DNA from: an uncultured Clostridia bacterium
GTDB taxonomy: Bacteria > Bacillota > Clostridia > Christensenellales > HGM11417
NCBI GenBank assembly: GCA_944332455.1
Contig: CALVJY010000016.1
Coordinates: forward strand, 1-50,268
Length of the DNA stretch: 50,268 nt
Direction of reading: 5' to 3'
The first letter of the stretch is position 1; every line of letters begins with the position of its first letter. The notes below the pieces were generated by a model. It worked only from the letters and a program-made list of their open reading frames with translations, did not search any database and was not told where the DNA came from. This document shows, one piece after another, positions 1 to 8,498 of this stretch. The position numbers were made by a program, and so were the translations under genes.

Positions 1-150
1 CAAAGCGGCACATATCGAGCAAAGTGAGCGTAGCGGAACTTTGCATATCGAGTGGGCGCAAGCCCACATATCGAGCGGCCATAGGCCGCATATCGACCAA
101 AATTTATCGCAGGATAAATAAATCAATACTCCCACTCCATACGAGTGGGC
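1..150. repeat. Mosaic of short palindromes joined by CATATCGA
   Basis: The 8-mer CATATCGA occurs at 11-18, 44-51, 67-74 and 89-96. Between successive copies, after one or two bases, lies a different perfect inverted repeat: CAAAG/CTTTG (20-24 with 39-43), TGGGC-GCAA-GCCCA (53-66) and CGGCC-ATA-GGCCG (76-88). Each palindrome abuts the next CATATCGA directly. An AAATTTATC/GATAAAT pair and CCCACT/AGTGGG (131-136 with 144-149) follow. The pattern is seen directly; I do not know its function. It lies downstream of the ABC-F gene and could fold in that gene's 3' UTR. No ORF is supported here. Confidence 0.75.
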
Positions 151-201
151 GTGCCTTCATGGCGGCGATGCCGCCTGGGCGCGTTGCCAGGTGCCGCCCC
201 T

Positions 202-1689
202 TCAGGCTCCGCGGGGGGATAGATCCAGCACCCGGGTGGCGATGTGGCGGACAAAGGCGGCATCGTGCTCCACGAACAGCAAGGTGGGGCGGGAATCCAG
301 GATCAGCCGCTCGATCTGGATGCGGGTCCAGAGGTCGACATAGTTGAGCGGTTCGTCCCAGACGTAGAGATGGGCCGGCCGGCAGAGGCTGGCCGCCAGC
401 AGCAGCTTTTTGCGCTGGCCCTCGCTGAGCGCCTGCAGGGGAAGGTCAAAACTTTCCCGGGAGAAGTCGAGCTTGCGCAGCAGGGTGAGCATGCGGCTGG
501 GCTCCAGCCCCCGTTCGGCCAGGAATTGCTCCAGACTGCCCGAAAGGGCCCTTTCCTGTTCCAGCCGGGAGATCACCAGACGGGGGCTGATCAGGACCTG
601 TCCGGAGGTGGGGAGCCGATCCCCGCAGACCAGGGAGAGCAGGCTGCTCTTGCCGCAGCCGTTGGGTCCGGTCACCGCCACCCGTTCCCCCTCGCGCAGG
701 GTGAGGTCCACCCCCTCGAACAGCGGCCGCGAAAAAGTCAGGCCCACCTTCCGCAGCTCCGCCAGGCGGTCGGTGTGAAAGGTCAGCGGCGCGATCTTCA
801 GGTCCGGCGCCTGCTCCACGTTTTTCAGCAGCCCCTCCTTTTCCTCGGCCGCGGCCTCCCGGCGGTCCTTCAGCACCCCGGCCCGCTTCATCATTTTGGC
901 GGCCTTGTGGCCGATGTAGCCACGGTCCGGCCGGGGGGCGCCGTCCCGGCCGCCCTTCTTGCTCCGCTCGGCCCGGTCGGCCCATTCCGAAGCCTGCCGG
1001 GCCGACTCGCGCAGGCGGACGATCTCCTTTTTCAGCTTCTGATTCTGTTCCAGCGCGGCCCGGTCCTCGGCCTCCTTTTCCCGGAACCAGACCGAAAAAC
1101 TCCCCCGGACCACGTCGCAGTCCGCCCGGTTCAGGCTGACGGTGTGATCGGTGCAGGCGTCCAGAAAATCCCGGTCGTGCGAGACCAGCAGAAAGCCCCG
1201 CCGTTTGCGCCGCAGATAGCGCCCGACCTGCTCCCGTCCCCTGGCGTCCAGATGGTTGGTGGGTTCGTCGAGGAGCAGAAAGCGCTCCGGCTCCAGAAAG
1301 AGGGCGGCCAGCATCGCCTTGGTCCGCTCCCCCGGCGAAAGTTCGGCCAGCGGGCGGGACAGCGCCTCCTCCGGGGCCTCCAGCAGCGACCACTCCCGCT
1401 CGATCTCCCACGCCTCCGCCCCGGAGCGGGCGGCCAGCATCGCCCCGGCCGTCCGGGAGAGGTCGCAGGCAAAGGGAAACCGGGCCGGCTCCCGCTCGGA
1501 CAGGATCAGCCCACGGCCCCGCAGCTCGCCGGACAGCAGGCCCAGCAGCGTGGTCTTGCCCCGGCCGTTGCGGCCCACCAGACCGGTCTTCCAGTCCGTA
1601 TCCAGCGAAAGGCTGAAATGCTCGAAGACCGGGGTCCCTCCCTCGTAGGCAAAAGTCAGATCTTTGATTTGAATTTGTGACACAGACAT
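202..1689 (-). CDS. ABC-F ribosome-protection ATPase, Lsa/Vga-like
   Basis: A 495-residue cytosolic protein with two ABC ATPase domains and no membrane segment. Visible motifs: first Walker A GRNGRGKTT near residue 40, signature LSPGERTKA, Walker B FLLLDEPTNHLD; second Walker A GPNGCGKSS near 345, signature ALSEGQRKK, Walker B LYVWDEPLNYVD. The charged interdomain linker contains a KMMKRAGVLKDRREAAAEEK-type stretch, as in the tRNA-contacting arm of antibiotic-resistance ABC-Fs. Length and the WDEPLNY signature fit the Lsa/Vga group, which displaces lincosamide, streptogramin A and pleuromutilin drugs from ribosomes. The drug range here is inference. The ATG follows GGGAGG. It is monocistronic behind its own promoter and an attenuator-like leader (see 1782-2000), a common arrangement for drug-induced ABC-F genes. 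Confidence 0.9.
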   Translation of the reverse strand: MSVSQIQIKDLTFAYEGGTPVFEHFSLSLDTDWKTGLVGRNGRGKTTLLGLLSGELRGRGLILSEREPARFPFACDLSRTAGAMLAARSGAEAWEIEREWSLLEAPEEALSRPLAELSPGERTKAMLAALFLEPERFLLLDEPTNHLDARGREQVGRYLRRKRRGFLLVSHDRDFLDACTDHTVSLNRADCDVVRGSFSVWFREKEAEDRAALEQNQKLKKEIVRLRESARQASEWADRAERSKKGGRDGAPRPDRGYIGHKAAKMMKRAGVLKDRREAAAEEKEGLLKNVEQAPDLKIAPLTFHTDRLAELRKVGLTFSRPLFEGVDLTLREGERVAVTGPNGCGKSSLLSLVCGDRLPTSGQVLISPRLVISRLEQERALSGSLEQFLAERGLEPSRMLTLLRKLDFSRESFDLPLQALSEGQRKKLLLAASLCRPAHLYVWDEPLNYVDLWTRIQIERLILDSRPTLLFVEHDAAFVRHIATRVLDLSPRGA

Positions 1690-1781
1690 TCCTCCCGTTT
1701 GATCGCGCCGGGTCCGCGATCAGCCGCGGAAGATCTTCCTGCGGTCCCTCCTTACGCTGTTCCGCTCGTCTTCGGGCATGA

Positions 1782-1808
1782 AAAAAGACCGCAGGAAGCC
1801 TGCGGTCC
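1782..1808 (-). terminator. Attenuator terminator in the ABC-F leader
   Basis: Read on the minus strand, a GACCGCAGG...CCTGCGGTC hairpin is followed at once by six U. It sits about 95 nt upstream of the ABC-F start and about 155 nt downstream of the predicted transcription start, so it would abort transcription before the gene unless an alternative fold forms. A GC-rich GGGGCGGCCGG segment inside the upstream leader ORF could compete, but I did not establish a specific anti-terminator. Confidence 0.75.
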
Positions 1809-1868
1809 TTCGGACGGCGCCCGACGGCCCGGAGCCAAAAGGCCCCGGAAAAGCTGTTCTTTCCTGCC

Positions 1869-1928
1869 TCAGTCGGCGGGACCGGCCAACCGGCCGCCCC
1901 GTCTTTGTTGTGCGGAACCATGGAACAT
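1869..1928 (-). CDS. Candidate 19-aa leader peptide of the ABC-F gene
   Basis: A short ORF begins about 37 nt after the predicted start site, reads MFHGSAQQRRGGRLAGPAD and stops with TGA before the attenuator hairpin. A weak AGGA lies about 11 nt upstream of its ATG. Ribosome stalling on such leaders by lincosamide, streptogramin or pleuromutilin drugs is the known induction route for several ABC-F genes. The ORF is seen directly; its translation and role are inferred. It is too short for similarity evidence. A longer frame from 1921 would run into the ABC-F gene out of frame and is less likely. Confidence 0.45.
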   Translation of the reverse strand: MFHGSAQQRRGGRLAGPAD

Positions 1929-1971
1929 CTTTCTTTCCGTCCTGATCGTTTTTCTTTATTATAGTATTTTT

Positions 1972-2000
1972 ATTATATCATCTTTTCCGACCCCTGTCAA
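1972..2000 (-). promoter_or_regulatory. Consensus sigma-A promoter for the ABC-F gene
   Basis: On the minus strand TTGACA (1995-2000), 17 bp, TATAAT (1972-1977): a perfect match at both hexamers with optimal spacing. The start site would be near 1965, leaving a ~275-nt leader. Such a strong promoter fits control by attenuation rather than by initiation. Confidence 0.88.
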
Positions 2001-2233
2001 GGAACCTGAAGGCCTTGGGCGTTCCCGAACCGGGTTCTTTCAAAAGAAGGGATACAAAAATCTTGATCTCTGTCCTTTTCCCTCTTTCCCTCTCCGGCCC
2101 CCTGTCTGCCGCACCGGCTGAAAAAATCATGCTGCGGACAGCGCCGGACCCCACTTTCTCCCGGCGCCTCGCAACTCTCCCTGGGGAAAAGCATTTGCTC
2201 TTGTCTTGAGCGAGGGAATACCGCGCAGAACCG

Positions 2234-2271
2234 CAAAAAAATATCGGAGGCCGGAAAGATCCGACCTCCGA
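2234..2271 (-). terminator. Intrinsic terminator of the 23-kb surface/MoxR operon
   Basis: On the minus strand an 11-bp stem (TCGGAGGTCGG with CCGGCCTCCGA, one G-U pair, 6-nt loop) is followed by TATTTTTTT. It lies about 115 nt past the stop of the last gene of the operon (2388). No comparable U-tailed hairpin was found between 2388 and 25095. Confidence 0.88.
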
Positions 2272-2387
2272 AAGGTTTTGCCGTAAAACAACGTTTCAGC
2301 AGGGACTTACAAAAGCACCTCGAAAGCCCGCCGCGAGGGTTAAACTTGAGAAGAGCAGGCAATCGGAACGGGCGTACAGGAAGTGCC

Positions 2388-5300
2388 TCAGGCACCGAGG
2401 TCGGCGAGGACCTCCTGATAGTGGATCCAGATCCCGGCAAACAGGGCGTCGAACTCGGTGCGCTCGGTCTCGGACAGGGCGGCCAGGGCCTCCTCCATCG
2501 CGGTCAGCGCCGCCTGCGCGGCCTGGCGGGCGGCCTCGAGATCGGCCTGCTGCTCCTCGGAAAGATCGCTCTCTCCCTGGAAGTTCAGCCATTCCAGCGC
2601 GGCCTGCTCGAGATCCAGCAGGGCCTCGGCGGCGGTCTGCAGGGCCGCGCTTTGAGCGAAGTGCCCGGCAAAGACGGCCGAAAGCCCGTCGTAGTAGTAG
2701 GCCTTGCCCTCCTGGAAGGACTGCAGCATGTTGAACAGCGACTGCTCGTCGGCGGTGAGCTCGAGGAAGGCCTCCATCACCCCGGCCGCCTCCTCGGCGG
2801 AGAGATAGGCCTCGCCCTCGGGTTCGGTCCACAGCACCGGCTCGGCTTTGGCCAGGAAGGCCCGAAGGTCCGGAGACTCGAAGACGATGTCCCAGATGGT
2901 GGGGCCGCTGGTCCCGTCGTCATAGGTCAGCCGGAGGTCGGCGTAGCGCCGCACGCCCATGGACATGGCAACGGACATGGCGTAGTCCAGCGTCATGGAG
3001 ATTTCGCCGAAGTCCACCATCCGGCAGAGATAGGCCTGCCGGACGGCCTCGGGCGCCTCGGTCAGGATGCGCTCGGCCAGCTGCCGGGCGGTCTCGTAGG
3101 AGGCGAACAGGCGGATGTGGGCGTTTTCGGCCACCGCGTCCGATCCCTCCGCGGGCGAGATCAGGGAATCGGCATAGAAGACGTTGTTGATCTGGGCGGC
3201 CAGGGCCTCCAGGACCTGCTGCCACTCGGCGGGAACGGTGATCGGCTTCAGGGTGCCGTCCTCGTCGTAGAGGGCGGCAAAGGCCAGCAGCTGCCGGTAG
3301 GCCTCCCCGAAGCAGGCCTCGAAGTCCGCCTTGTCCGCGGCGGCGTCATAGGCTTCGGTCACCTGTCCGAGGGCGGTCAGAAAGTCCGTGACCGCGTCCT
3401 CCCGCTCGCTGACCGAGGCGAAGTGCTCGGCGGCCAGCAGCAGGCTGCGGAACATGGAGAACTCCTCCTCGCTGAACCGCTCACCGAAGTAGGAGGTCAG
3501 CATGCGAATGAGCACGGTGTACTGGTTTTCGGTGTCCAGGGCGGGAAGTTCGTAGCCCGCATAGTAGACGTTGACCGAGTAGAGGAAGCTGTTCAGCTGC
3601 CCCGGCCGGAGGGTGAGCAGATCGCCCGCAAAGGCCTGCATTTTGGCGTCGAGCTCGGCGTCGGGGGTATCCAGCAGCTCGAGATAGGCCTCCCACAGGG
3701 CGGTCAGATCGGGATCGTCCAGCACCCCGGCCATCAGGTCGAACCAGCCGGTCTCGCTGCTCTCGAGGAAGACGAACAGATCGTCAAAGCTGACGGGGAT
3801 CGGCTCCCCCTCCCCGTCGGAGAGGACGCCGTTAAAGGTCAGGTCGCCGTACAGGTCGAAGATCATGCCCTCGCCTTGGGCCGCGATCCCGGCGGCCAGC
3901 TCCCTGGCCAGCCGGTAGTAGTAGACCATCAGGGTGCTGTCGGAGGATCTGCCGTTCCCCGTTCCCTCGGTGATGGCCGAGTACTCGATGACGGCGTTGA
4001 TCAGGTCGTTGTAGAGGGCCTCCAGATCGGCGGGCAGCACGATCTCCTTGAGCTTTTCGATCGAGTCCGGATCCTCCGCCGCCAGGCAGTAGGCGTACAG
4101 CAGGTCAAAAAAGTCGTGGTTCTCCCGCCAGGCCGAGACCTGGGCGATCACCTGCCGGTAGGGAGCGAGGTCGGGGGCCTGCTCCCCTTCCTCGGGCAGG
4201 AGCATGGCAAGGGCCTCTTGGAATTCAGTCCCGTAGACCGTCAGGTCGGCCGCGTCCGAGGGCACCCCCTCCAGCGTCTCGTACAGCCCGGTCAGGAAGG
4301 TCAGCACCCCCGACAGGTCCTCCTTCCCGTCCAGGTAGGCGGCGACGTCGGACAGGTACTCGTCCATCCGCTGTCCGCCGATCTCCTGAGCGGGGAAGTT
4401 GATCAGAAAGACCGACCGGATCTCCTCGGCCAGGGCGTTGAGGTCGGCGGTCTCGTCCGAGACCGTCTCCAGCGCCGTCGCGGCCGCCGCATAGCTGACC
4501 AGCGTATAGCGGACGGAGCCGTCGGCCACGAAGAAGCAGTCCTGGCAGGCCTCAAGGGCCTCCCGCCACTGTCCGGCGGCGTAGACGGCCGCGATGCGGA
4601 TGGCGGGCAGGATGTCCTGGACATAGGCCCGCTCGGTCCCGGACAGGGCGAGGTAAAGTTCCAGGCACTCCTCCGCCCGCTGACCCGTTTCCTCGGTGAT
4701 CTCGGGGATCTCAGGCTCGTTCCAGACAAAGGCGTACTCCTCCAGCAGATCCTGCAGGGCGGTGACCTGGCTGTAGGTGACGGTCACCGTGAAGGGGTAC
4801 TCCCGGCCCCCGTAGGTCACCACGGCGGTCTGCTCCATGGGGGAATTTTCGGGGGTGACCAGCGAAAAGTCCAGCCCCGAGATCATGTCCTCGGTGACCG
4901 GGATGCTCTTGTCGTAGGAGGGGTCGCCGTTGGAGTAGGTGATGTAGGCGCCGCTCGGCTGAAACTCCTCGTGCGAGTTGTAGTCGGTCTTGCGGGGCGG
5001 GGTGAGCACGGCGTTGTCGGTGGTGTAGACGGTCACGGCGTACACCGCGGCATAGTTCTGCTCCCCGCTCTGGTAGCGCACCGTGATCTGCTGATCCACG
5101 GCCGGCTCCGAGGAGTCGAAGCCCTCGAAGGTGACTGTGCTGTCCGAGAAGGGCACGTTGAAGGTGGTGGCGTCGTCGCGGGCGATGACCAGCCGGCCCC
5201 GGGAGGTGTCCAGCGCCTCCCCCTCGTAGTAGACGGTCTGGGCGTTTTCCACCCGGATGCGCTCGATCACCGTCACTTCAAAATTGAAGATCTGCTCCTC

Positions 5301-5600
5301 AAAGCGGACGGTCACCGTCTGGGGGCCCGTCTGGTCCGGGTCGTAGCCCGAGATCTCCACCCCCTCCGCGTCCAGAGCGAGGGTCTCCGTGGTCCCGTCG
5401 CTGTAGGACACGGTCAGCACCCCTTCCGAGAGGTCGAGTTCCTGCCCCTGCACGTAGGAGAGGCGGGGCATCTCGTTCCGCCCGATCGAGATCGAACTGA
5501 CCCGGGTCTTGGGCAGGGTCAGCACGATGACGAGAACGGCGGCCAATACGACGACGGCGGCCGCGGCCGCGATGATGATCCATTTTTTGCTCTTTGTCAT
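2388..5600 (-). CDS. Membrane-anchored surface protein with Big_3-like N-terminal repeats
   Basis: 1070 residues. MTKSKKW is followed by a hydrophobic anchor (about residues 8-29, with no Cys lipobox or clear cleavage site), so the rest should be extracellular. Residues about 33-310 hold repeated Ig-like units of the Big_3 kind, with 'VTVRFEEQIFNFEVTV', 'ITVRYQSGEQNYAAVYAVTV' and 'AVVTYGGREYPFTVTV' as strand-end signatures. The remaining ~750 residues are acidic, alpha-helical in character (Ala/Glu/Leu-rich) and unfamiliar to me. There is no LPXTG motif. The ATG at 5600 follows GAGGAGA; an in-frame upstream extension to 5759 runs into the preceding gene and is rejected. It is the last gene of the operon, 16 bp after the LRR lipoprotein. 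A role as structural or adhesive surface protein is inference. Confidence 0.8.
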   Translation of the reverse strand: MTKSKKWIIIAAAAAVVVLAAVLVIVLTLPKTRVSSISIGRNEMPRLSYVQGQELDLSEGVLTVSYSDGTTETLALDAEGVEISGYDPDQTGPQTVTVRFEEQIFNFEVTVIERIRVENAQTVYYEGEALDTSRGRLVIARDDATTFNVPFSDSTVTFEGFDSSEPAVDQQITVRYQSGEQNYAAVYAVTVYTTDNAVLTPPRKTDYNSHEEFQPSGAYITYSNGDPSYDKSIPVTEDMISGLDFSLVTPENSPMEQTAVVTYGGREYPFTVTVTYSQVTALQDLLEEYAFVWNEPEIPEITEETGQRAEECLELYLALSGTERAYVQDILPAIRIAAVYAAGQWREALEACQDCFFVADGSVRYTLVSYAAAATALETVSDETADLNALAEEIRSVFLINFPAQEIGGQRMDEYLSDVAAYLDGKEDLSGVLTFLTGLYETLEGVPSDAADLTVYGTEFQEALAMLLPEEGEQAPDLAPYRQVIAQVSAWRENHDFFDLLYAYCLAAEDPDSIEKLKEIVLPADLEALYNDLINAVIEYSAITEGTGNGRSSDSTLMVYYYRLARELAAGIAAQGEGMIFDLYGDLTFNGVLSDGEGEPIPVSFDDLFVFLESSETGWFDLMAGVLDDPDLTALWEAYLELLDTPDAELDAKMQAFAGDLLTLRPGQLNSFLYSVNVYYAGYELPALDTENQYTVLIRMLTSYFGERFSEEEFSMFRSLLLAAEHFASVSEREDAVTDFLTALGQVTEAYDAAADKADFEACFGEAYRQLLAFAALYDEDGTLKPITVPAEWQQVLEALAAQINNVFYADSLISPAEGSDAVAENAHIRLFASYETARQLAERILTEAPEAVRQAYLCRMVDFGEISMTLDYAMSVAMSMGVRRYADLRLTYDDGTSGPTIWDIVFESPDLRAFLAKAEPVLWTEPEGEAYLSAEEAAGVMEAFLELTADEQSLFNMLQSFQEGKAYYYDGLSAVFAGHFAQSAALQTAAEALLDLEQAALEWLNFQGESDLSEEQQADLEAARQAAQAALTAMEEALAALSETERTEFDALFAGIWIHYQEVLADLGA

Positions 5601-5616
5601 GACAGTCTCCTCTTTG

Positions 5617-8367
5617 TCAGTCTTCCGTATTTGTTGTATCCCGCACCCAGACGGCGGCAAAGGGTCCCTCTCCCGCCGCGAAGAGTTCTTCGGCCGGGAT
5701 CGCTTCCCCGCCGTTCCGGCTCCAGCCCCCGAAGAGGTAGCCCGGCCGGAAGGGCGCAAAGACGCCGTTCAGGGCCTCGCCGTTCTCGGAGGAGCCGGCC
5801 CCCGGCACTTCGGAGACCGCGCCCTCCCGGAGGGTGCATCCCCAGAACACCGGGCGGAAGGAGGAATTCCACAGGCCGTCCCAGCTCTCTCCCGGGGCGG
5901 CGGCCTCGGCGTAGACGGTCAGGGCGTGACAGCCGTAGAAGGCATTCAGGCCCACCCGCTCCAGGGCGGCGCCCAGGGTCACGCTTTTCAGGGCGGCGTC
6001 TCCCCGGAAGGCATAGCGGCCGATCTCCGTCAGCGTGGCGGGCATGCGGATGTTCTCCAGGGCGGTGCAGCCGTAGAAGGCATAGTTGCCGATCCGCTCC
6101 AGCCCGTCGGTCAGGATGACCTCCCGCAGGGCGGTGCACTTGAAGAAGGCGTGGCTGCCCAGGGAGAGCACGCCGGCGGGCAGGGTGATCTCGGCAAGGG
6201 CCGTGCAGTTGGCGAAGGCGTAGTCGGGAACGGCGGACAGGTTCCGGCTCAGGTAGACTTCGGTCAGGGCGGCGCAGCCGTTAAAGACGTGCCGGCCCAA
6301 CGAGGTCACGGTGTCTGGGACCTCGACCGACTCCAGCTTGGTGCAGCCGTAGAAGGCACAGTCCCCCACCGACCAGGCCCCGCCGAGGTCGGCCGAGATC
6401 AGCCCGGTGCAGCCGTAGAAGGCATAGGCCCCCACCTGCCGCATGCTCTGGGGCAGTTCGATCCCGGACAGGGCCACGCAGCCGTAGAAGGCCGAGCGCC
6501 CCAGCGAGCTGGTGTGGCCGGCAAAGGTCACCCCGGTCAGGTTGGTGCAGTTGTAGAAGGCGTAGTCGGGAACGGCCTCCACCGTGGAGGGGATGTTGAT
6601 CGAGGTCAGGGAGACGCAGTTGTAAAACGCCGCCTTTCCGATGACCCGCAGTCCCTCGTTCAGGGTGATGCTGGGGTAGCCGACGGCGTTGTAGAAGGCG
6701 TAATCGGCAAGACCCGCCGTCGCGGGATCCAGGACCACCTGCTCCAGGTAGAAGATCTGGGGGAAGCGCACGCCCACCACCCAGTCGTCGGCGTAGACGA
6801 TGAGGTCGGCGGCCAGCCACAGCCCGGTGGCGTAGAAGGCATAGTCCCCCATCTGCTCCAGGGAATCGGGCAGATCGACCTCGGTCAGCTTTTCGCAGTT
6901 GGCAAAGGCATGGGAGGCGATCTCCAGAAGGCCGCTCCCCAGAGTCAGCTCGCTCAGCATGGTGCAGCTGTAGAAGGAATAGGCCCCCACGACCTCGGCG
7001 CCGCCGGTGTCCGCCGACATCAGGGTGTCGATGAAGGCGAAGGCGTTCTGCCCCACAAAGCGGACGGAGGCCGGCAGGACCACCCGGAAGATGCCCTCCA
7101 CGTCGTAGAAGGCGCCGTCTCCCACCCCCACCGTGCCCTCGGCCAGGACCTCCGGCGTCACCGCGAAGGAGAGTTCCTCGGCAAAGGACTCCCGGGTGCA
7201 GCCGATCAGCCAGTGGTCGGCGTACACGAAGGTCTCCTCGGTCTGCCACAGGGCGGTGCCGGCAAAGGCGTCCTCCCCGATCGACCGGGTGCCGGAGCCG
7301 ATCTCGACCTCGGAAAGGGCGGTGCAGTCCAGAAAGGCCGAGCCCCCCACCGCCGTCACGCCGTCCGGAATGACCAGGCTCTGCACGGCCGAACAGCGGG
7401 CAAAGGCGAACTCGCCCAGGGTCCGAATGCCGGCGGGCAGCTCGATCCCGGTCAGGGCCGGGCAGGTGTCAAAGGCGTGGGCGGGAAGGTCGGTCAGCCC
7501 GGCGCTCAACGTCAGCGTCTCCAGAGAGGCGCAGTTGTAGAAGGCATAGTCCGACAGCGAGGTCACCTGATCGGGCAGGGTCAGGGAAGTCAGCCCGGTG
7601 TTGGAAAAGGCGTAAAGCCCCACCGACTGCACCCCGCTTCCGAAGGTCACCTGCTTGAGCTGTTCGCAGGAGGCGAAGCAGTAGTCGCTGACCGCGGTCA
7701 GCGAGTCGGGCAGGGTCAGGCTTTCCAGGGCGATGCAGCGCTGGAAGGCGTATTCCCCCACCGAGGTCAGCCCCTCGTTCAGGGTGACGCCGGTCAGGTT
7801 GGTGCAGTTGGAAAAGGCCCGCTTGCCGATGGCGGTGATGTTTTTGCCCATCACGATGCCGGTCAGCTCGGTCGCCCCCGAAAAGGCCGATTCGGCGATG
7901 CGCACCACCGGGCGGCCCCGGTAGGTGTCGTCCACCGTCACCTCGCCGGAGGCCGTGCCCAGCCCCGCCACCTCGTAGGCCGTGTAGTTGTCGACCGGCC
8001 GGTAGCGCAGGCCGGAGTCGGCGTCTTTCTGGTAGGAGATGGGCTCCGACCAGGCCGAATCGACGTAGCGCATGCCGTCCCCCTTGGCCCGCACCCGGAT
8101 CTGATAGCTCCCCGGCTCCAGCTCGTCCATGGAAAAGGTGCTGCGCCGGGACTCCGTGACCGACCCGTTCAGCTCCACCTCGTAGCCCGAGGCGTACTGC
8201 ACGTTGTTCCAGTTCAGGGTCAGCGTCTGGGAGATGTCGTCCACATAGAGGCCGTTGGGCCGGGCCAGCTGGCTCCCGCTGCACCCGGTCAGGGCCAGCA
8301 GGGCAAAAAGGGCGGCCAGCAGGCCGAGGAAGGGAAGCATCCGTTTGATCTTTGCTGTCTTTTTCAT
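5617..8367 (-). CDS. BspA-type leucine-rich-repeat lipoprotein
   Basis: 916 residues. Lipoprotein signal peptide: Lys/Arg-rich start, hydrophobic core and lipobox LTGC with Cys29. An FN3-like domain follows (about 33-125, 'LTLNWNNVQYASGYEVEL'). From about 160 to 830 runs a long array of ~23-residue LRR_5 repeats (AF..C..L..I.LP..L..IG). The tail 'FRPGYLFGGW...FAAVWV' resembles an InlB-type B repeat. BspA/LRR_5 proteins of oral and gut bacteria and of Trichomonas act in host or matrix binding; the ligand here is unknown. It lies between the double-vWA gene and the Big_3 protein in the same direction. The start codon has only a weak AGAGAAG site. Confidence 0.9.
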   Translation of the reverse strand: MKKTAKIKRMLPFLGLLAALFALLALTGCSGSQLARPNGLYVDDISQTLTLNWNNVQYASGYEVELNGSVTESRRSTFSMDELEPGSYQIRVRAKGDGMRYVDSAWSEPISYQKDADSGLRYRPVDNYTAYEVAGLGTASGEVTVDDTYRGRPVVRIAESAFSGATELTGIVMGKNITAIGKRAFSNCTNLTGVTLNEGLTSVGEYAFQRCIALESLTLPDSLTAVSDYCFASCEQLKQVTFGSGVQSVGLYAFSNTGLTSLTLPDQVTSLSDYAFYNCASLETLTLSAGLTDLPAHAFDTCPALTGIELPAGIRTLGEFAFARCSAVQSLVIPDGVTAVGGSAFLDCTALSEVEIGSGTRSIGEDAFAGTALWQTEETFVYADHWLIGCTRESFAEELSFAVTPEVLAEGTVGVGDGAFYDVEGIFRVVLPASVRFVGQNAFAFIDTLMSADTGGAEVVGAYSFYSCTMLSELTLGSGLLEIASHAFANCEKLTEVDLPDSLEQMGDYAFYATGLWLAADLIVYADDWVVGVRFPQIFYLEQVVLDPATAGLADYAFYNAVGYPSITLNEGLRVIGKAAFYNCVSLTSINIPSTVEAVPDYAFYNCTNLTGVTFAGHTSSLGRSAFYGCVALSGIELPQSMRQVGAYAFYGCTGLISADLGGAWSVGDCAFYGCTKLESVEVPDTVTSLGRHVFNGCAALTEVYLSRNLSAVPDYAFANCTALAEITLPAGVLSLGSHAFFKCTALREVILTDGLERIGNYAFYGCTALENIRMPATLTEIGRYAFRGDAALKSVTLGAALERVGLNAFYGCHALTVYAEAAAPGESWDGLWNSSFRPVFWGCTLREGAVSEVPGAGSSENGEALNGVFAPFRPGYLFGGWSRNGGEAIPAEELFAAGEGPFAAVWVRDTTNTED

Positions 8368-8429
8368 CTTCTCTTTTCCCGTTTCTTTTCCCGTTCTCGA
8401 AGTTTTCCGATCTCAGGATCCGGCCGCAG

Positions 8430-8460
8430 GGCCGGTCCTGTCGCGGGGACAGGGCCGGCC
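8430..8460. other. Strong intercistronic hairpin after the vWA gene
   Basis: GGCCGGTCCTGTC (8430-8442) pairs with GACAGGGCCGGCC (8448-8460), a 13-bp stem with one G-U pair, just past the stop of the double-vWA gene. No U-run follows on the minus strand, so it is more likely a 3'-end-stabilising or processing hairpin than a full terminator. Confidence 0.55.
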
Positions 8461-8498
8461 TTCTGTCCGGTCCCGGAAGTCCGCGGACCGGAGCGGCC

